Both the position numbers and the translations under genes were made by a program. Positions 1-7,900 of a stretch of DNA of 64,000 nt are shown in pieces. The DNA is taken from contig JANNBB010000006.1 in the NCBI GenBank assembly GCA_031385005.1, positions 353,138-417,137 of the forward strand, in the 5' to 3' direction. The notes under the pieces are model-generated. The model saw nothing but the letters and a program-made list of their open reading frames with translations, was not told the origin of the DNA and made no database searches. The DNA is from JADKIH01 sp031385005. GTDB lineage: Bacteria > Bacteroidota > Bacteroidia > AKYH767-A > 2013-40CM-41-45. The first letter of the stretch is position 1. Each line of letters starts with the position of its first letter.

Positions 1-120
1 ATGAATCTTTTCATGATTGATAAGCACTTTCAGTCTGCTTTCATCTATTCCTTTCTTTATAAAGATAAAAGGATAGAGCGTAATTCCTCCCACATGCAGA
101 TTCCTTATTTGAATGATCAT
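1..120 (-). CDS. N-terminus of HExxH membrane metallopeptidase-like protein (cut by window edge)
   Basis: Read on the minus strand from the ATG at 120-118, 40 codons stay open to the left edge. The peptide has the pattern VGGITLYPFIFIKKG followed by LINHEKIH, so an HExxH zinc-binding motif (HEKIH) lies on the last residues visible. Small Bacteroidota membrane proteins begin this way, with an early GGIT-LYPFIF segment and then an INHExIH motif, and are usually annotated as hypothetical; I recall the pattern but cannot name a family. The plus-strand frame over the same bases (45 codons from base 1) reads as poor protein and is taken as a shadow. The gene is divergent from the acetyltransferase, with only 22 bp between starts. 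Confidence 0.6.
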   Translation of the reverse strand, partial: MIIQIRNLHVGGITLYPFIFIKKGIDESRLKVLINHEKIH

Positions 121-142
121 AGTACAAAAGTGAAATAAAAAA

Positions 143-571
143 ATGAAAGTCCAACAAGCCACAGATATAAATTCTATTCTTAAGTGCTTCGATGTATTAC
201 ATGTATTGAGGCCGCATCTTGAAAAGGAAAATTTTGTTAATCTCATTCAGGGAATGATTTCAAGGGGCTACAATCTTATCTTTATAGAAGAAAACGGCAG
301 AGCAATTGCTGCAGCCGGTTTTCGACTCACCGAACACCTGGCTTGGGGAAAACCTATTTACATTGATGATCTGTCTACTCTTCCCGAAGCAAGAAAAAAA
401 GGACTGGCCACTACTCTACTGGATTATATTTGTAGTCGTGCAAAGGAATTAGGTTATACTCAAATTCACCTGGATTCCGGTTGCAATGAAAACAGGTATG
501 AAGCACACCGTTTATACTTTAAATATGGTTTCAATATTACCTCTCATCATTTCGCCTTGAAAATCCGATAA
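143..571 (+). CDS. GNAT family N-acetyltransferase
   Basis: This 142-residue protein is about the usual size of a single GNAT domain. The acetyl-CoA binding motif A is visible at about residues 85-95 (RKKGLATTLLDY, the R-x-x-G-x-A signature), preceded by the strand IYIDDLSTLPEAR. Near the C-terminus EAHRLYFKYGF is the typical motif B helix and strand (A-x-x-x-Y-x-x-x-G-F). Such enzymes move an acetyl group from acetyl-CoA to an amine; the substrate cannot be read from sequence. It is a single gene, divergent from the left-edge gene, with a 130 bp gap before the next lipoprotein gene. Confidence 0.85.
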   Translation: MKVQQATDINSILKCFDVLHVLRPHLEKENFVNLIQGMISRGYNLIFIEENGRAIAAAGFRLTEHLAWGKPIYIDDLSTLPEARKKGLATTLLDYICSRAKELGYTQIHLDSGCNENRYEAHRLYFKYGFNITSHHFALKIR

Positions 572-701
572 ACGCTTAATGCTTTACATTATTGTTTCAA
601 AAAATATTCCTTTCAAAAGATATCTATAAAAAATTCGTTTGCCGTTAAACCCTTACTAATACAGGGCGTCATAAGAAGCAAATATCCTAAAACAATAAAA
701 T

Positions 702-1535
702 ATGCATAACTTAAAAATTCTTGCCGCTGTTTGTTTAACAGCCGCGCTTTTTACAATCAATGGATGTAAAAAGGACAAAGATGACTCTGAAGATTTCACC
801 ACCACTGCAGAGGATATCGGTCAGGCAGAATCAGTTGCTTCCGATGTCGATAACATGACAAGCCAGGTTACCAGAATGAGTTCTTTTGCCCCTGAAAATT
901 CACAACAACCCTCGTTCGATCACTTTGGTTTTAATTCCTGTGCAGTAGTTACACACGATTCTATCAATCACATTATTACTTATGATTTTGGAACCGGTTG
1001 CACCGGACAAGATGGAAAAGTTCGCTCAGGAATCATCACCGTTAATTACACCGGTTCCGGCTATTTCGATCCGGGTTCTTCATGGGTGGTTACATTCAAC
1101 AACTTTTATGTCAACAGCCGACATGTTGAAGGTGTGCGAACAGTTACCAACAATGGCCTTAACGGTTCCGGTAACATGACCTGGACAATTGACGCTCAAA
1201 ATATGCGCATCACTCGCCCGGATGGGTCATGGAGGTCATGGAATAGCATGCGCACAAGAGAAATGGTTGCCGGTTACGGTGATTCAACCTGGACCAATGA
1301 CATTTATGTAATTAATGGTTCATCAACAGGTTTAAATAGTCAAGGTGAAAGTGTTTCCTGTACGCAAACAAATGTTACACGCGATTTATCCTGTCATTTT
1401 ATAACGAGTGGAACAATGCAAATTACCCCTTCATCCAGGCCAACCCGTACCATTGATTTTGGAAATGGCACATGCGATGATTTGGCAACCGTGACTAAAA
1501 ACGGCAATACCAGAACTATACATCTGAGATTTTAA
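702..1535 (+). CDS. hypothetical lipoprotein
   Basis: The 277-residue product starts with a lipoprotein signal peptide: a short basic n-region, hydrophobic residues about 6-19, and a lipobox ending in Cys22. The mature N-terminus is C-KKDKDDSED. Charged residues directly after the Cys resemble the lipoprotein export signal described for Bacteroidota surface lipoproteins, so surface exposure is possible (inference). The rest is rich in Thr, Ser, Asn and Gly with alternating strands such as IITVNYTGSGYFDPG, suggesting a beta-rich domain. I recognise no catalytic motif or named family. It converges on yqgE, with an AT-rich inverted repeat between the two genes. Confidence 0.7.
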   Translation: MHNLKILAAVCLTAALFTINGCKKDKDDSEDFTTTAEDIGQAESVASDVDNMTSQVTRMSSFAPENSQQPSFDHFGFNSCAVVTHDSINHIITYDFGTGCTGQDGKVRSGIITVNYTGSGYFDPGSSWVVTFNNFYVNSRHVEGVRTVTNNGLNGSGNMTWTIDAQNMRITRPDGSWRSWNSMRTREMVAGYGDSTWTNDIYVINGSSTGLNSQGESVSCTQTNVTRDLSCHFITSGTMQITPSSRPTRTIDFGNGTCDDLATVTKNGNTRTIHLRF

Positions 1536-1547
1536 TTCACCGGAATT

Positions 1548-1595
1548 TTAATTCGTTAATTAGCTAATTCGTTGATTAGTTAATTAACGAATTAA
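1548..1595. repeat. AT-rich inverted repeat between convergent genes
   Basis: Perfect 15-bp arms (TTAATTCGTTAATTA at 1548-1562 and its reverse complement at 1581-1595) flank an 18-nt spacer that itself repeats the TAATTCGTT motif. The right arm covers the yqgE stop codon. It lies between two convergent genes and could act as a weak bidirectional terminator, but it lacks GC pairs and a T-run. Confidence 0.5.
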
Positions 1596-2161
1596 TTAAC
1601 CCCCGGATCTTCAGGAAAATCATTCATAATCCCGTAAACATGTCCCATACGAGTGAGGACATTTCCCCATAAAACAGTTGGTTCTTCTACTAATATTGAA
1701 TACTGATCAGCCAATGTAATCCACCAGTTGGATGAATTAATTTCTTGCTGCAATTGTTTTGGATGCCATCCGGAATATCCGGCTAGAAATTTTATCTGAT
1801 CCGGGTTAACTTCTCCGGATTCTACCATAATCTTTAACTGCTGATAATCGCCTCCCCAATAAATGCCATCGATAATTTCATGAGATCCCTGCAAGTCTTT
1901 TATGGTATGGATGTAGTAAATCGAATCTAAACGCAGCGGTCCGCCCCAGTAAATACAAGCATCAATCTCCGGAAAATCATCCAATGCCTCATGAACCTTT
2001 AATTGCGTTGGTTTATTGACGATGAATCCAATTGTACCCTTTGAATTGTGCTGACTAATCAATACAACCGATCGTTTAAAATTGGGCTCCGGATTAAATG
2101 GCTCTGAAATAATTAGTGCCCCTACCTTTGGTTTTGGTACAGCTCCGGATTTCTTCTTCAT
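1592..2161 (-). CDS. yqgE: YqgE/AlgH family protein
   Basis: At 189 residues it matches the usual length of the YqgE/AlgH (DUF179) family. The signature GALIISEPFNPEPNFKRSV is at residues 14-32, followed by GTIGFIVNKPT, the IYWGGPL strand and, near the C-terminus, FLAGYSGWHPKQLQQEI, the conserved G-Y-x-G-W-x-P-x-Q-L motif. The family is widespread and of uncertain molecular role. It is a single gene on the minus strand, convergent with the upstream lipoprotein gene. Confidence 0.92.
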   Translation of the reverse strand: MKKKSGAVPKPKVGALIISEPFNPEPNFKRSVVLISQHNSKGTIGFIVNKPTQLKVHEALDDFPEIDACIYWGGPLRLDSIYYIHTIKDLQGSHEIIDGIYWGGDYQQLKIMVESGEVNPDQIKFLAGYSGWHPKQLQQEINSSNWWITLADQYSILVEEPTVLWGNVLTRMGHVYGIMNDFPEDPGVN

Positions 2162-2259
2162 CAGGCAGATCGGTTTTAGTAATTAATACTTAATTACTAC
2201 TCAAAAGTTCCAGACAAAATTAGGCCGAAATAAAAACAAGCAAAAAAGGAACAAAAAAT

Positions 2260-3495
2260 TTAATTAATAATAACTATCTTTTTGTTAATCAAGCTATTAT
2301 TAAATTTTACCAAAAGTGAATAATAGCCCGATTTTAAGTCATTCAACCACTCCGGTTTAACAGAAAAACTTCCGGAAGGATAGTTTGTTGCAGGTCCATT
2401 AAACACTACTTGACCTAAAACGTCCATAACTGTAAATTGTACCTGTGCGTTTTTCTTGAGCGAGAAGCTAATTTGAGACTCCCCGGTTACCGGCATTGGG
2501 AAGATGTTTAAATCAAGCAAAACACTTTCCTCCTCAGAAACAGAAACGGGCTGAATAAACAAATTTAATGAAACGGGAAGGTGATCTGATGCATCATATA
2601 AAGCATTTGCGACAGACATTGGAACGGCAGTATTGGTACCGTAATTCACAGAGTTATTGTAATGGTTACCATCGTTTCCGATATTGGTGTAAGTTCCCGG
2701 CACAAGTGACATACCCCCTTGTTGAGCAATAGCATTGGAATACAATATCAAATCGAATCTGTCATCCATACCACCTCCGGAACCCGTTCCGCCATTATAT
2801 CGGGTTGACTGCGTATGATAAGGTGCATAAGACGGATCGTTCCAAATGCCTTGCATAGCCCATACGTCATTAAAATTGCCGTCATCGCCAGGATTATCCT
2901 GAAGCAAGGCCGTGTAGCATGGCTCGCCGCCATCGTAAATATTAAAATCTCCGGCTACAAGAAAATTAACTCCGTCATGAAAAGCATTGGTAACATTTCT
3001 CAGGTTCGCGACTTCGGCAGCCCTTTCGTTTTCATAGCCCTGAGAGGCTTTCAAATGAACTGCGAAAATGTGAATCGTGTCTCCGGTAGGAGTAAAAATA
3101 AGGGAGAAATGACTGATGTCTCTTAATGCTGTATGAATAGGGACATTGCTGATAAAATCAAATAAAGAATCCCGATAAAATATTCCATTATCAGTATCGT
3201 AGCCGTTAATAAACGTTCCGGAACGATAGGAACTACCCGAGTAATTCATCACCTGATTTAAAAATAAAGGAACGCTATTCGTAGCCGTATTTTCCATGGT
3301 AACTAAAATATCCGGGTTTACATGATTAACAACAGCTCGGTAAGCAGGACAACGAAGCGTGGTATCGGCTCCCAGATTAGAATTATCAGGCCAATTGAGA
3401 ATATTCCACGACATTATTTTAATATTATAGCTAACCTGTCCTATGGAAGAATTCGTAATCAATAAGACAAGAAAAAACAGTTTTATATTCTTCAT
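2260..3495 (-). CDS. secreted endonuclease/exonuclease/phosphatase family protein with T9SS sorting domain
   Basis: The protein has 411 residues. An N-terminal signal peptide ends near SSIGQ. An endonuclease/exonuclease/phosphatase (EEP) fold follows: IKIMSWNILNWP near residue 25, FLVAGDFNIYDGG near 180 (the catalytic GDFN motif), and SDHLPVSLNL near 305 (the catalytic D-H motif). The last 80 residues form a T9SS type A sorting domain (LNIFPMPVTGESQISFSL, then LKSGYYSLLVKFNNS-LINKKIVI), so it should be exported across the outer membrane. EEP enzymes cleave phosphodiesters or phosphate esters; DNA/RNA versus phospholipid substrate is not decided here. Its ATG overlaps the stop of the upstream protease gene by one base (TAATG), implying translational coupling. 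Confidence 0.88.
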   Translation of the reverse strand: MKNIKLFFLVLLITNSSIGQVSYNIKIMSWNILNWPDNSNLGADTTLRCPAYRAVVNHVNPDILVTMENTATNSVPLFLNQVMNYSGSSYRSGTFINGYDTDNGIFYRDSLFDFISNVPIHTALRDISHFSLIFTPTGDTIHIFAVHLKASQGYENERAAEVANLRNVTNAFHDGVNFLVAGDFNIYDGGEPCYTALLQDNPGDDGNFNDVWAMQGIWNDPSYAPYHTQSTRYNGGTGSGGGMDDRFDLILYSNAIAQQGGMSLVPGTYTNIGNDGNHYNNSVNYGTNTAVPMSVANALYDASDHLPVSLNLFIQPVSVSEEESVLLDLNIFPMPVTGESQISFSLKKNAQVQFTVMDVLGQVVFNGPATNYPSGSFSVKPEWLNDLKSGYYSLLVKFNNSLINKKIVIIN

Positions 3496-5096
3496 TAGTT
3501 AGTCGTTAATTTCATTTTTTCGAAAGTATCACTTTTAATCGACTGTACCGCTTTGGTAAGAGCATTGTTTAAATCATTGATTACTTCAAAATATGCTGAA
3601 GAGTCCCAAAGATTTCTTGCAATCAAGGCTTTCAAGTGGCTTTTAATAAGTCTTTCTGATATTTTATACCCCTTGTCATCCTTTTTCACTCCGGCTTTAT
3701 CGGCAGCACGGAGAAAGTCCTCCATGATCTTATCAGTAATACTAAATCCTGATTTAAATGATGGAACATCTGCGTAAGAAGTTTTTAATTGATTTCTGTT
3801 ATTATCTGTATAGGTCAAACTGAAATCGTTTATGACATTTTTACGTAACAGATCTGAATAATAAATACTACTCAATGAAGTATCAAGAGGAACGAAAATA
3901 TCCGGCATAATTCCACCGCCACCTTTAACTATTCTTTTTGCATTTGTAAAATAATTTGTTGAATCACTGAAGTGAATACTATCCTCATGAAATAACTCAC
4001 CATTTTTTAAGCGGTTGCTGTAATCGAGATCATACTCTTCTTCATCTCCTAATTCATAGGGCTTTTGTATACATCTTCCCGATGGTGTGTAATAGTGAGC
4101 CACGGTAAGTCTTAATGCAGAACCGTCAGGTAATGGATAATGTTTTTGCACCAGTCCTTTTCCAAAAGAACGTCTTCCTACGATTAAACCACGATCCCAG
4201 TCCTGTACGGCACCGGAAACGATTTCACTTGCTGAAGCAGATGACTCATCAATGAGCACGGCGAGTTTTCCTTTTTCCCAACCACCTGTTGTAGTAGCTA
4301 TGTAATCTTCAGGACTACTTGCTCTGCCTCGGGTATAAACACTTTTCTTTCCATCGCTTAAAAACTCATCGGCCAGACCAACAGCACTTCTAAGATAACC
4401 GCCGCCATTACTTTGCAAATCGAGTATCAGACTATTTATTCCCTTTTGTTTTAATTGAGCAAGGGCACGAATAAACTCTTCATCCGTTTGATCAGCAAAA
4501 CGGCTAATCTTAATATATCCGATATTAGGAGGAATTACATAGGAAGCATCAACGGTAAATAAAGGAATCTGATCGCGTGTTATTACATATTCAATTAATT
4601 CGGCAATACCACGACGGTAAATCTTCACATTTACTTTAGTGCCTTTATCCCCACGAAGCTTCTTCATTACATCGTTATTGGTAATCTTAATATTTGTAAC
4701 ATTCACATTGTCGATAATTACAATCCTGTCCCCAGCGCGAATTCCCAGCTTTTCGGAAGGGCCACCGGGAATGGTTGCTGTAACTAAAATGGTATCTTCA
4801 TGAATATTGAATTGAATTCCGACACCTTCAAACTTACCCTGAAGAGGTTCCATTGCGGCGCGCATCTCTTCTGAAGCGATGTAAGCCGAATGCGGATCGA
4901 GTGATTTAATCATTCCTTTGATTGCTTCATCATACAGTTTCTTGTCATTTACAGTATCCACATACCAGTACTTGATAATCTGAAATGCAGAATCGATCCT
5001 GCTTTCTACAGTTCCAAATTGTGCATTGGACTTCATGGGATTGAATAAAAAAGAGAGGATCACAGCAAACGTACTTGCAATAATTATTTTTTTCAT
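3495..5096 (-). CDS. S41 family C-terminal processing peptidase (CtpA/Tsp type)
   Basis: The 533-residue protein has a signal peptide (about 1-25), the helical N-terminal segment of CtpA proteases, a PDZ domain at about residues 85-165 (GVGIQFNI...LGIRAGDRIVIIDN) and the S41 protease core. The Ser/Lys dyad is readable as Ser288 in SSASASEIVSGA and Lys313 in RRSFGKGLVQ; the 25-residue spacing equals that of E. coli Tsp. It is expected to cleave C-termini of periplasmic proteins. A C-terminal extension of about 150 residues follows the core, as is common in Bacteroidota members. It shares a one-base overlap with the secreted EEP gene downstream. Confidence 0.93.
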   Translation of the reverse strand: MKKIIIASTFAVILSFLFNPMKSNAQFGTVESRIDSAFQIIKYWYVDTVNDKKLYDEAIKGMIKSLDPHSAYIASEEMRAAMEPLQGKFEGVGIQFNIHEDTILVTATIPGGPSEKLGIRAGDRIVIIDNVNVTNIKITNNDVMKKLRGDKGTKVNVKIYRRGIAELIEYVITRDQIPLFTVDASYVIPPNIGYIKISRFADQTDEEFIRALAQLKQKGINSLILDLQSNGGGYLRSAVGLADEFLSDGKKSVYTRGRASSPEDYIATTTGGWEKGKLAVLIDESSASASEIVSGAVQDWDRGLIVGRRSFGKGLVQKHYPLPDGSALRLTVAHYYTPSGRCIQKPYELGDEEEYDLDYSNRLKNGELFHEDSIHFSDSTNYFTNAKRIVKGGGGIMPDIFVPLDTSLSSIYYSDLLRKNVINDFSLTYTDNNRNQLKTSYADVPSFKSGFSITDKIMEDFLRAADKAGVKKDDKGYKISERLIKSHLKALIARNLWDSSAYFEVINDLNNALTKAVQSIKSDTFEKMKLTTN

Positions 5097-5207
5097 AGAT
5101 TGATTTTTACCGTGTAAAGATACAGGTGCTTTAGTTAATAAAATGCTAAGATACGGTGATTAATTGAGAGGTTATAAACGTAAAAATCACCAATATTATT
5201 CTGAATT

Positions 5208-5229
5208 TTCAACCTTTTGAAGGTTTGAA
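5208..5229 (-). terminator. possible stem-loop after the TonB receptor gene
   Basis: On the minus strand, 25 bp past the receptor stop, TTCAAACCTT pairs with AAGGTTGAA with one bulged base and a three-base loop. There is no clear T-run, so this is only a candidate terminator or mRNA 3' end. Confidence 0.3.
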
Positions 5230-5253
5230 TTAAAAAAGAATTTCAATTTTGAA

Positions 5254-7530
5254 CTATTTGGCGTTTTTAATTCCTATAGGTATATGCAGTCGGATAGAGA
5301 TATCCCTGCCCATCTCACGAACAGCCACCGGACTCAGATATTTCAATCGCGATAGATGGTTATAATGACCGGTGTTAAAAATATTTGAAACGGACAATGA
5401 AACATCAAACTCATCTTTTCCTAAATGAAAAGTTCCACCTAAATCAATGTCCAGTAAATTAAAACCGTCTGTAGGAGTTTCATAATTCCTTACCAAATCA
5501 TTGGGTTCGATAAAGGTATATGGCCTGTCTTGTTTTAAGTAATTTCTCAGCGTAAGACGAATGAAGGGCCGATATAAGTAATTCATACGATCCGATTGGA
5601 AAGTAATGTTTGATACAATCTTATCTGCCGGCATGAGAGGAACATTATAAGTTGAGACATCAAATTCCCCTCTTGAAATACTATAATTAGAACCCAGTGA
5701 GAGCCATTTTACAGAAACCGGATGTATCTGAAATGAAAATTCTCCACCGTAAAAAGTAGCATCCGACTGGAAAAAATAAAATCGAGTTGCTGTTATGATT
5801 TTTGAGAAATCAACCTCGTTTGGCTGTTGATACAGATAGTTTTGAATCTTGTTTACAAAAGCATTTAAACATAAAGAAACGTTTCTATGTAACCAACTTA
5901 GCTCAAAGTCACCGCCAACATTTTTTTCCTCCAGGAGCTCCGATAAAGATGCAGGCAAATAACCATAACTAAAAATATATTGAATATCCTGCTCTTCAAC
6001 AGGCACGGAGAATCCGGTTGAGGCATTGAGTTTAAAAGTAACTTCATCGCTGGCATGGAAAGCCAGTCCGGCTGAACCAGAAGGAATACTATATTTTTTA
6101 TCTGTCAGATAAATAGTATTAACAACCGATTTAGAATCATACCTCACTCCGCCAAGAAAACTCACTTTTGCCAGATCATATCTTAAAAGTGAATAAATAC
6201 CAAACCCTTTTGTTTTGTAATGTGGTTCATCAATTGAATTGACACCCGAATGACTAAATCGTCCTTGTGTTCCTACAGTATACCCAAATGGCTTCGATGG
6301 ATTAGAGATGTATTTCAAATCTACTGATTGACCGGAGAATTTATCGTAACCTTCTGAATTGTTTCCTTGCCAAGAAGCATTAAATCTTAAACTCGATTTT
6401 TTAATTAAAAAAATATTTTCCGTTGAAGCAATTAACAGCGAGTTTTCAATAAATGGTTCTAATATTTTACGATTTCTTTCTTCATTGTTTTCTATTTGGG
6501 CAATTGCAGAATCTGTAAGTGAACGAACCAATTCATTTTGCTGCTTCAAATAAGAGAAGGTAATTTTACTCTGCCCCCATTTTTTACTTACTCCTCCTGT
6601 GCCTTTAAAACTTCCTGTTGCATAACCACTGTTATAGGCGAATTCCTTTGCTTCGGTATTCTTCCTGATTAAGTCGCCATTGCCTTGAATATAGCTGGTA
6701 TGACTTTTCCCACCCATTCTAACTGAGAAAAATTCACCCTTCAATCCACTGCCTTTTATCGCGGCATCTGCATTAAATCCAACGGTATTGGTAAAAAAAC
6801 CGAAATTAACATCACCTTTAATTGTACCGGGCATTGGCATCTTTTCATCGGTGAAAATCATTACACCTCCCATGGCATTTTCACCGTATAGAATTGTTGC
6901 CGGACCTTTAATTACCTCTACTCTTTCTATACCCTCTTCCATTAATGCTGTAGCCGACAGTTCATACCAGGTTCTATTAAATAATCCTATGGGCACAGAT
7001 GATTGGTAATATGCAATATGATTGAAAGAAAGTCCACGTATCATAGGTTTGCTTAATGATCCATAAGAGAATTTATCCAATCCCGGCTCATATGTAATTG
7101 TTGTCAGAAAAGAGCTTTGGCCACGTCTTCTCAATTCATATCCGGAAAAAGTTTGATTAATAAAAGGAGTATTGCCTGCTAGTTTAGTTTGCCCGCTAAC
7201 ATCAGTAACTTCTTCCGGAGATTTTATTGACGGCTCCATTTCAACATTTACAACTGTAGCACTATCTTTTGTACTGATCGTCTGGACGACAGATTTATAT
7301 CCTCTTTTCGTAAACTGCAAAGTGACAGTACCAATACCCACATTTCTTAATATATAAGTTCCACCTTCTTTCGATAAATCAAGTCTGTTAAATTCAGGAA
7401 TGAAAACTGAAACATCCTGCAACAATAGCGTCTTATCCGCTTTATCACTAACGATACCACTTACGGTATGTTGAGCATGAAGTATGCTAGAGATAAATAA
7501 AAACAAAATCAGTGGAGTATATTTTATCAT
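5254..7530 (-). CDS. TonB-dependent outer membrane receptor
   Basis: I start the protein at the internal Met (codon 7530-7528), because MIKYTPLILFLFISSILHAQ is a proper signal peptide; an upstream in-frame ATG at 7566 would add 12 residues before it. Domains in order: signal peptide, a carboxypeptidase-like regulatory beta-sandwich (HTVSGIVSDKADKTLLLQDV), a plug domain (IERVEVIKGPATILYGENAMGGVMIFTDE) and a long beta-barrel rich in aromatic strands. Length, about 758 residues, fits the family. It imports a ligand across the outer membrane using TonB energy; the ligand is unknown. No SusD partner or other transport gene sits next to it. Confidence 0.93.
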   Translation of the reverse strand: MIKYTPLILFLFISSILHAQHTVSGIVSDKADKTLLLQDVSVFIPEFNRLDLSKEGGTYILRNVGIGTVTLQFTKRGYKSVVQTISTKDSATVVNVEMEPSIKSPEEVTDVSGQTKLAGNTPFINQTFSGYELRRRGQSSFLTTITYEPGLDKFSYGSLSKPMIRGLSFNHIAYYQSSVPIGLFNRTWYELSATALMEEGIERVEVIKGPATILYGENAMGGVMIFTDEKMPMPGTIKGDVNFGFFTNTVGFNADAAIKGSGLKGEFFSVRMGGKSHTSYIQGNGDLIRKNTEAKEFAYNSGYATGSFKGTGGVSKKWGQSKITFSYLKQQNELVRSLTDSAIAQIENNEERNRKILEPFIENSLLIASTENIFLIKKSSLRFNASWQGNNSEGYDKFSGQSVDLKYISNPSKPFGYTVGTQGRFSHSGVNSIDEPHYKTKGFGIYSLLRYDLAKVSFLGGVRYDSKSVVNTIYLTDKKYSIPSGSAGLAFHASDEVTFKLNASTGFSVPVEEQDIQYIFSYGYLPASLSELLEEKNVGGDFELSWLHRNVSLCLNAFVNKIQNYLYQQPNEVDFSKIITATRFYFFQSDATFYGGEFSFQIHPVSVKWLSLGSNYSISRGEFDVSTYNVPLMPADKIVSNITFQSDRMNYLYRPFIRLTLRNYLKQDRPYTFIEPNDLVRNYETPTDGFNLLDIDLGGTFHLGKDEFDVSLSVSNIFNTGHYNHLSRLKYLSPVAVREMGRDISIRLHIPIGIKNAK

Positions 7531-7737
7531 TTTTCGATTTAATAAGTGTGTGGATTCTAATTTCATTTTTAATGTTTGGATGCCAGGTAATACGCTCTGA
7601 ATTTCAACGAAAGTTAGAGGGTAGTTTTTCGAAAGAAAGCCAATTTTAGAAGGGGTGCTAAAATAGCTTTTTATTTCTTTGAAAGGGGCGGTAAATAAGG
7701 TGAATAATCATTGAATTGTCAATAATAAAATCGGTTT

Positions 7738-7768
7738 TTTGAATTTTAATTGCATAATTTTACCTTTG
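7738..7768 (+). promoter_or_regulatory. Bacteroidota-type promoter upstream of the MutS2-like gene
   Basis: TTTG at 7738-7741 and TACCTTTG at 7761-7768 match the -33 TTG and -7 TAnnTTTG boxes of Bacteroidota sigma factor promoters, with a 19-bp spacer. Transcription would begin near 7773-7776 and read into the structured leader. Confidence 0.6.
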
Positions 7769-7858
7769 ATCCATACAAAAACCCTGTGTACTTTATTAAC
7801 ACGTTGTTTTTGGGATTAATATGAAAGCCACTGCCTGCTTAAAGCGGTGGTTTTTGAT
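7769..7858 (+). ncRNA. structured leader or small RNA with terminator-like hairpin
   Basis: Immediately after the -7 box the sequence folds on paper into one long stem: ATCC (7769-7772) with GGAT (7813-7816), CAAAAAC (7776-7782) with GTTTTTG (7806-7812), and GTGT (7786-7789) with ACAC (7799-7802). A second hairpin follows, CCACTGC (7828-7834) with GCGGTGG (7844-7850, one G-T pair), then TTTTT at 7851-7855 like an intrinsic terminator. A transcript of about 85 nt is implied, or an attenuated leader for the gene starting at 7901. No family is assigned. Confidence 0.4.
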
Positions 7859-7900
7859 TTTAAAAAAACTTCCTGCTCCTATTTCAAAATAAATTCCACG

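Noticed and set aside
1..138. Plus-strand frame of 45 codons from base 1
   Set aside because: The minus strand over the same bases reads as a much better protein with an HExxH motif; the plus frame has no recognisable character.
7847..7900. GTG at 7847 as the MutS2 start
   Set aside because: It falls within the terminator-like hairpin and T-run, and homology-like sequence starts at VNINGSDTLKLFEFDKI from the GTG at 7901.
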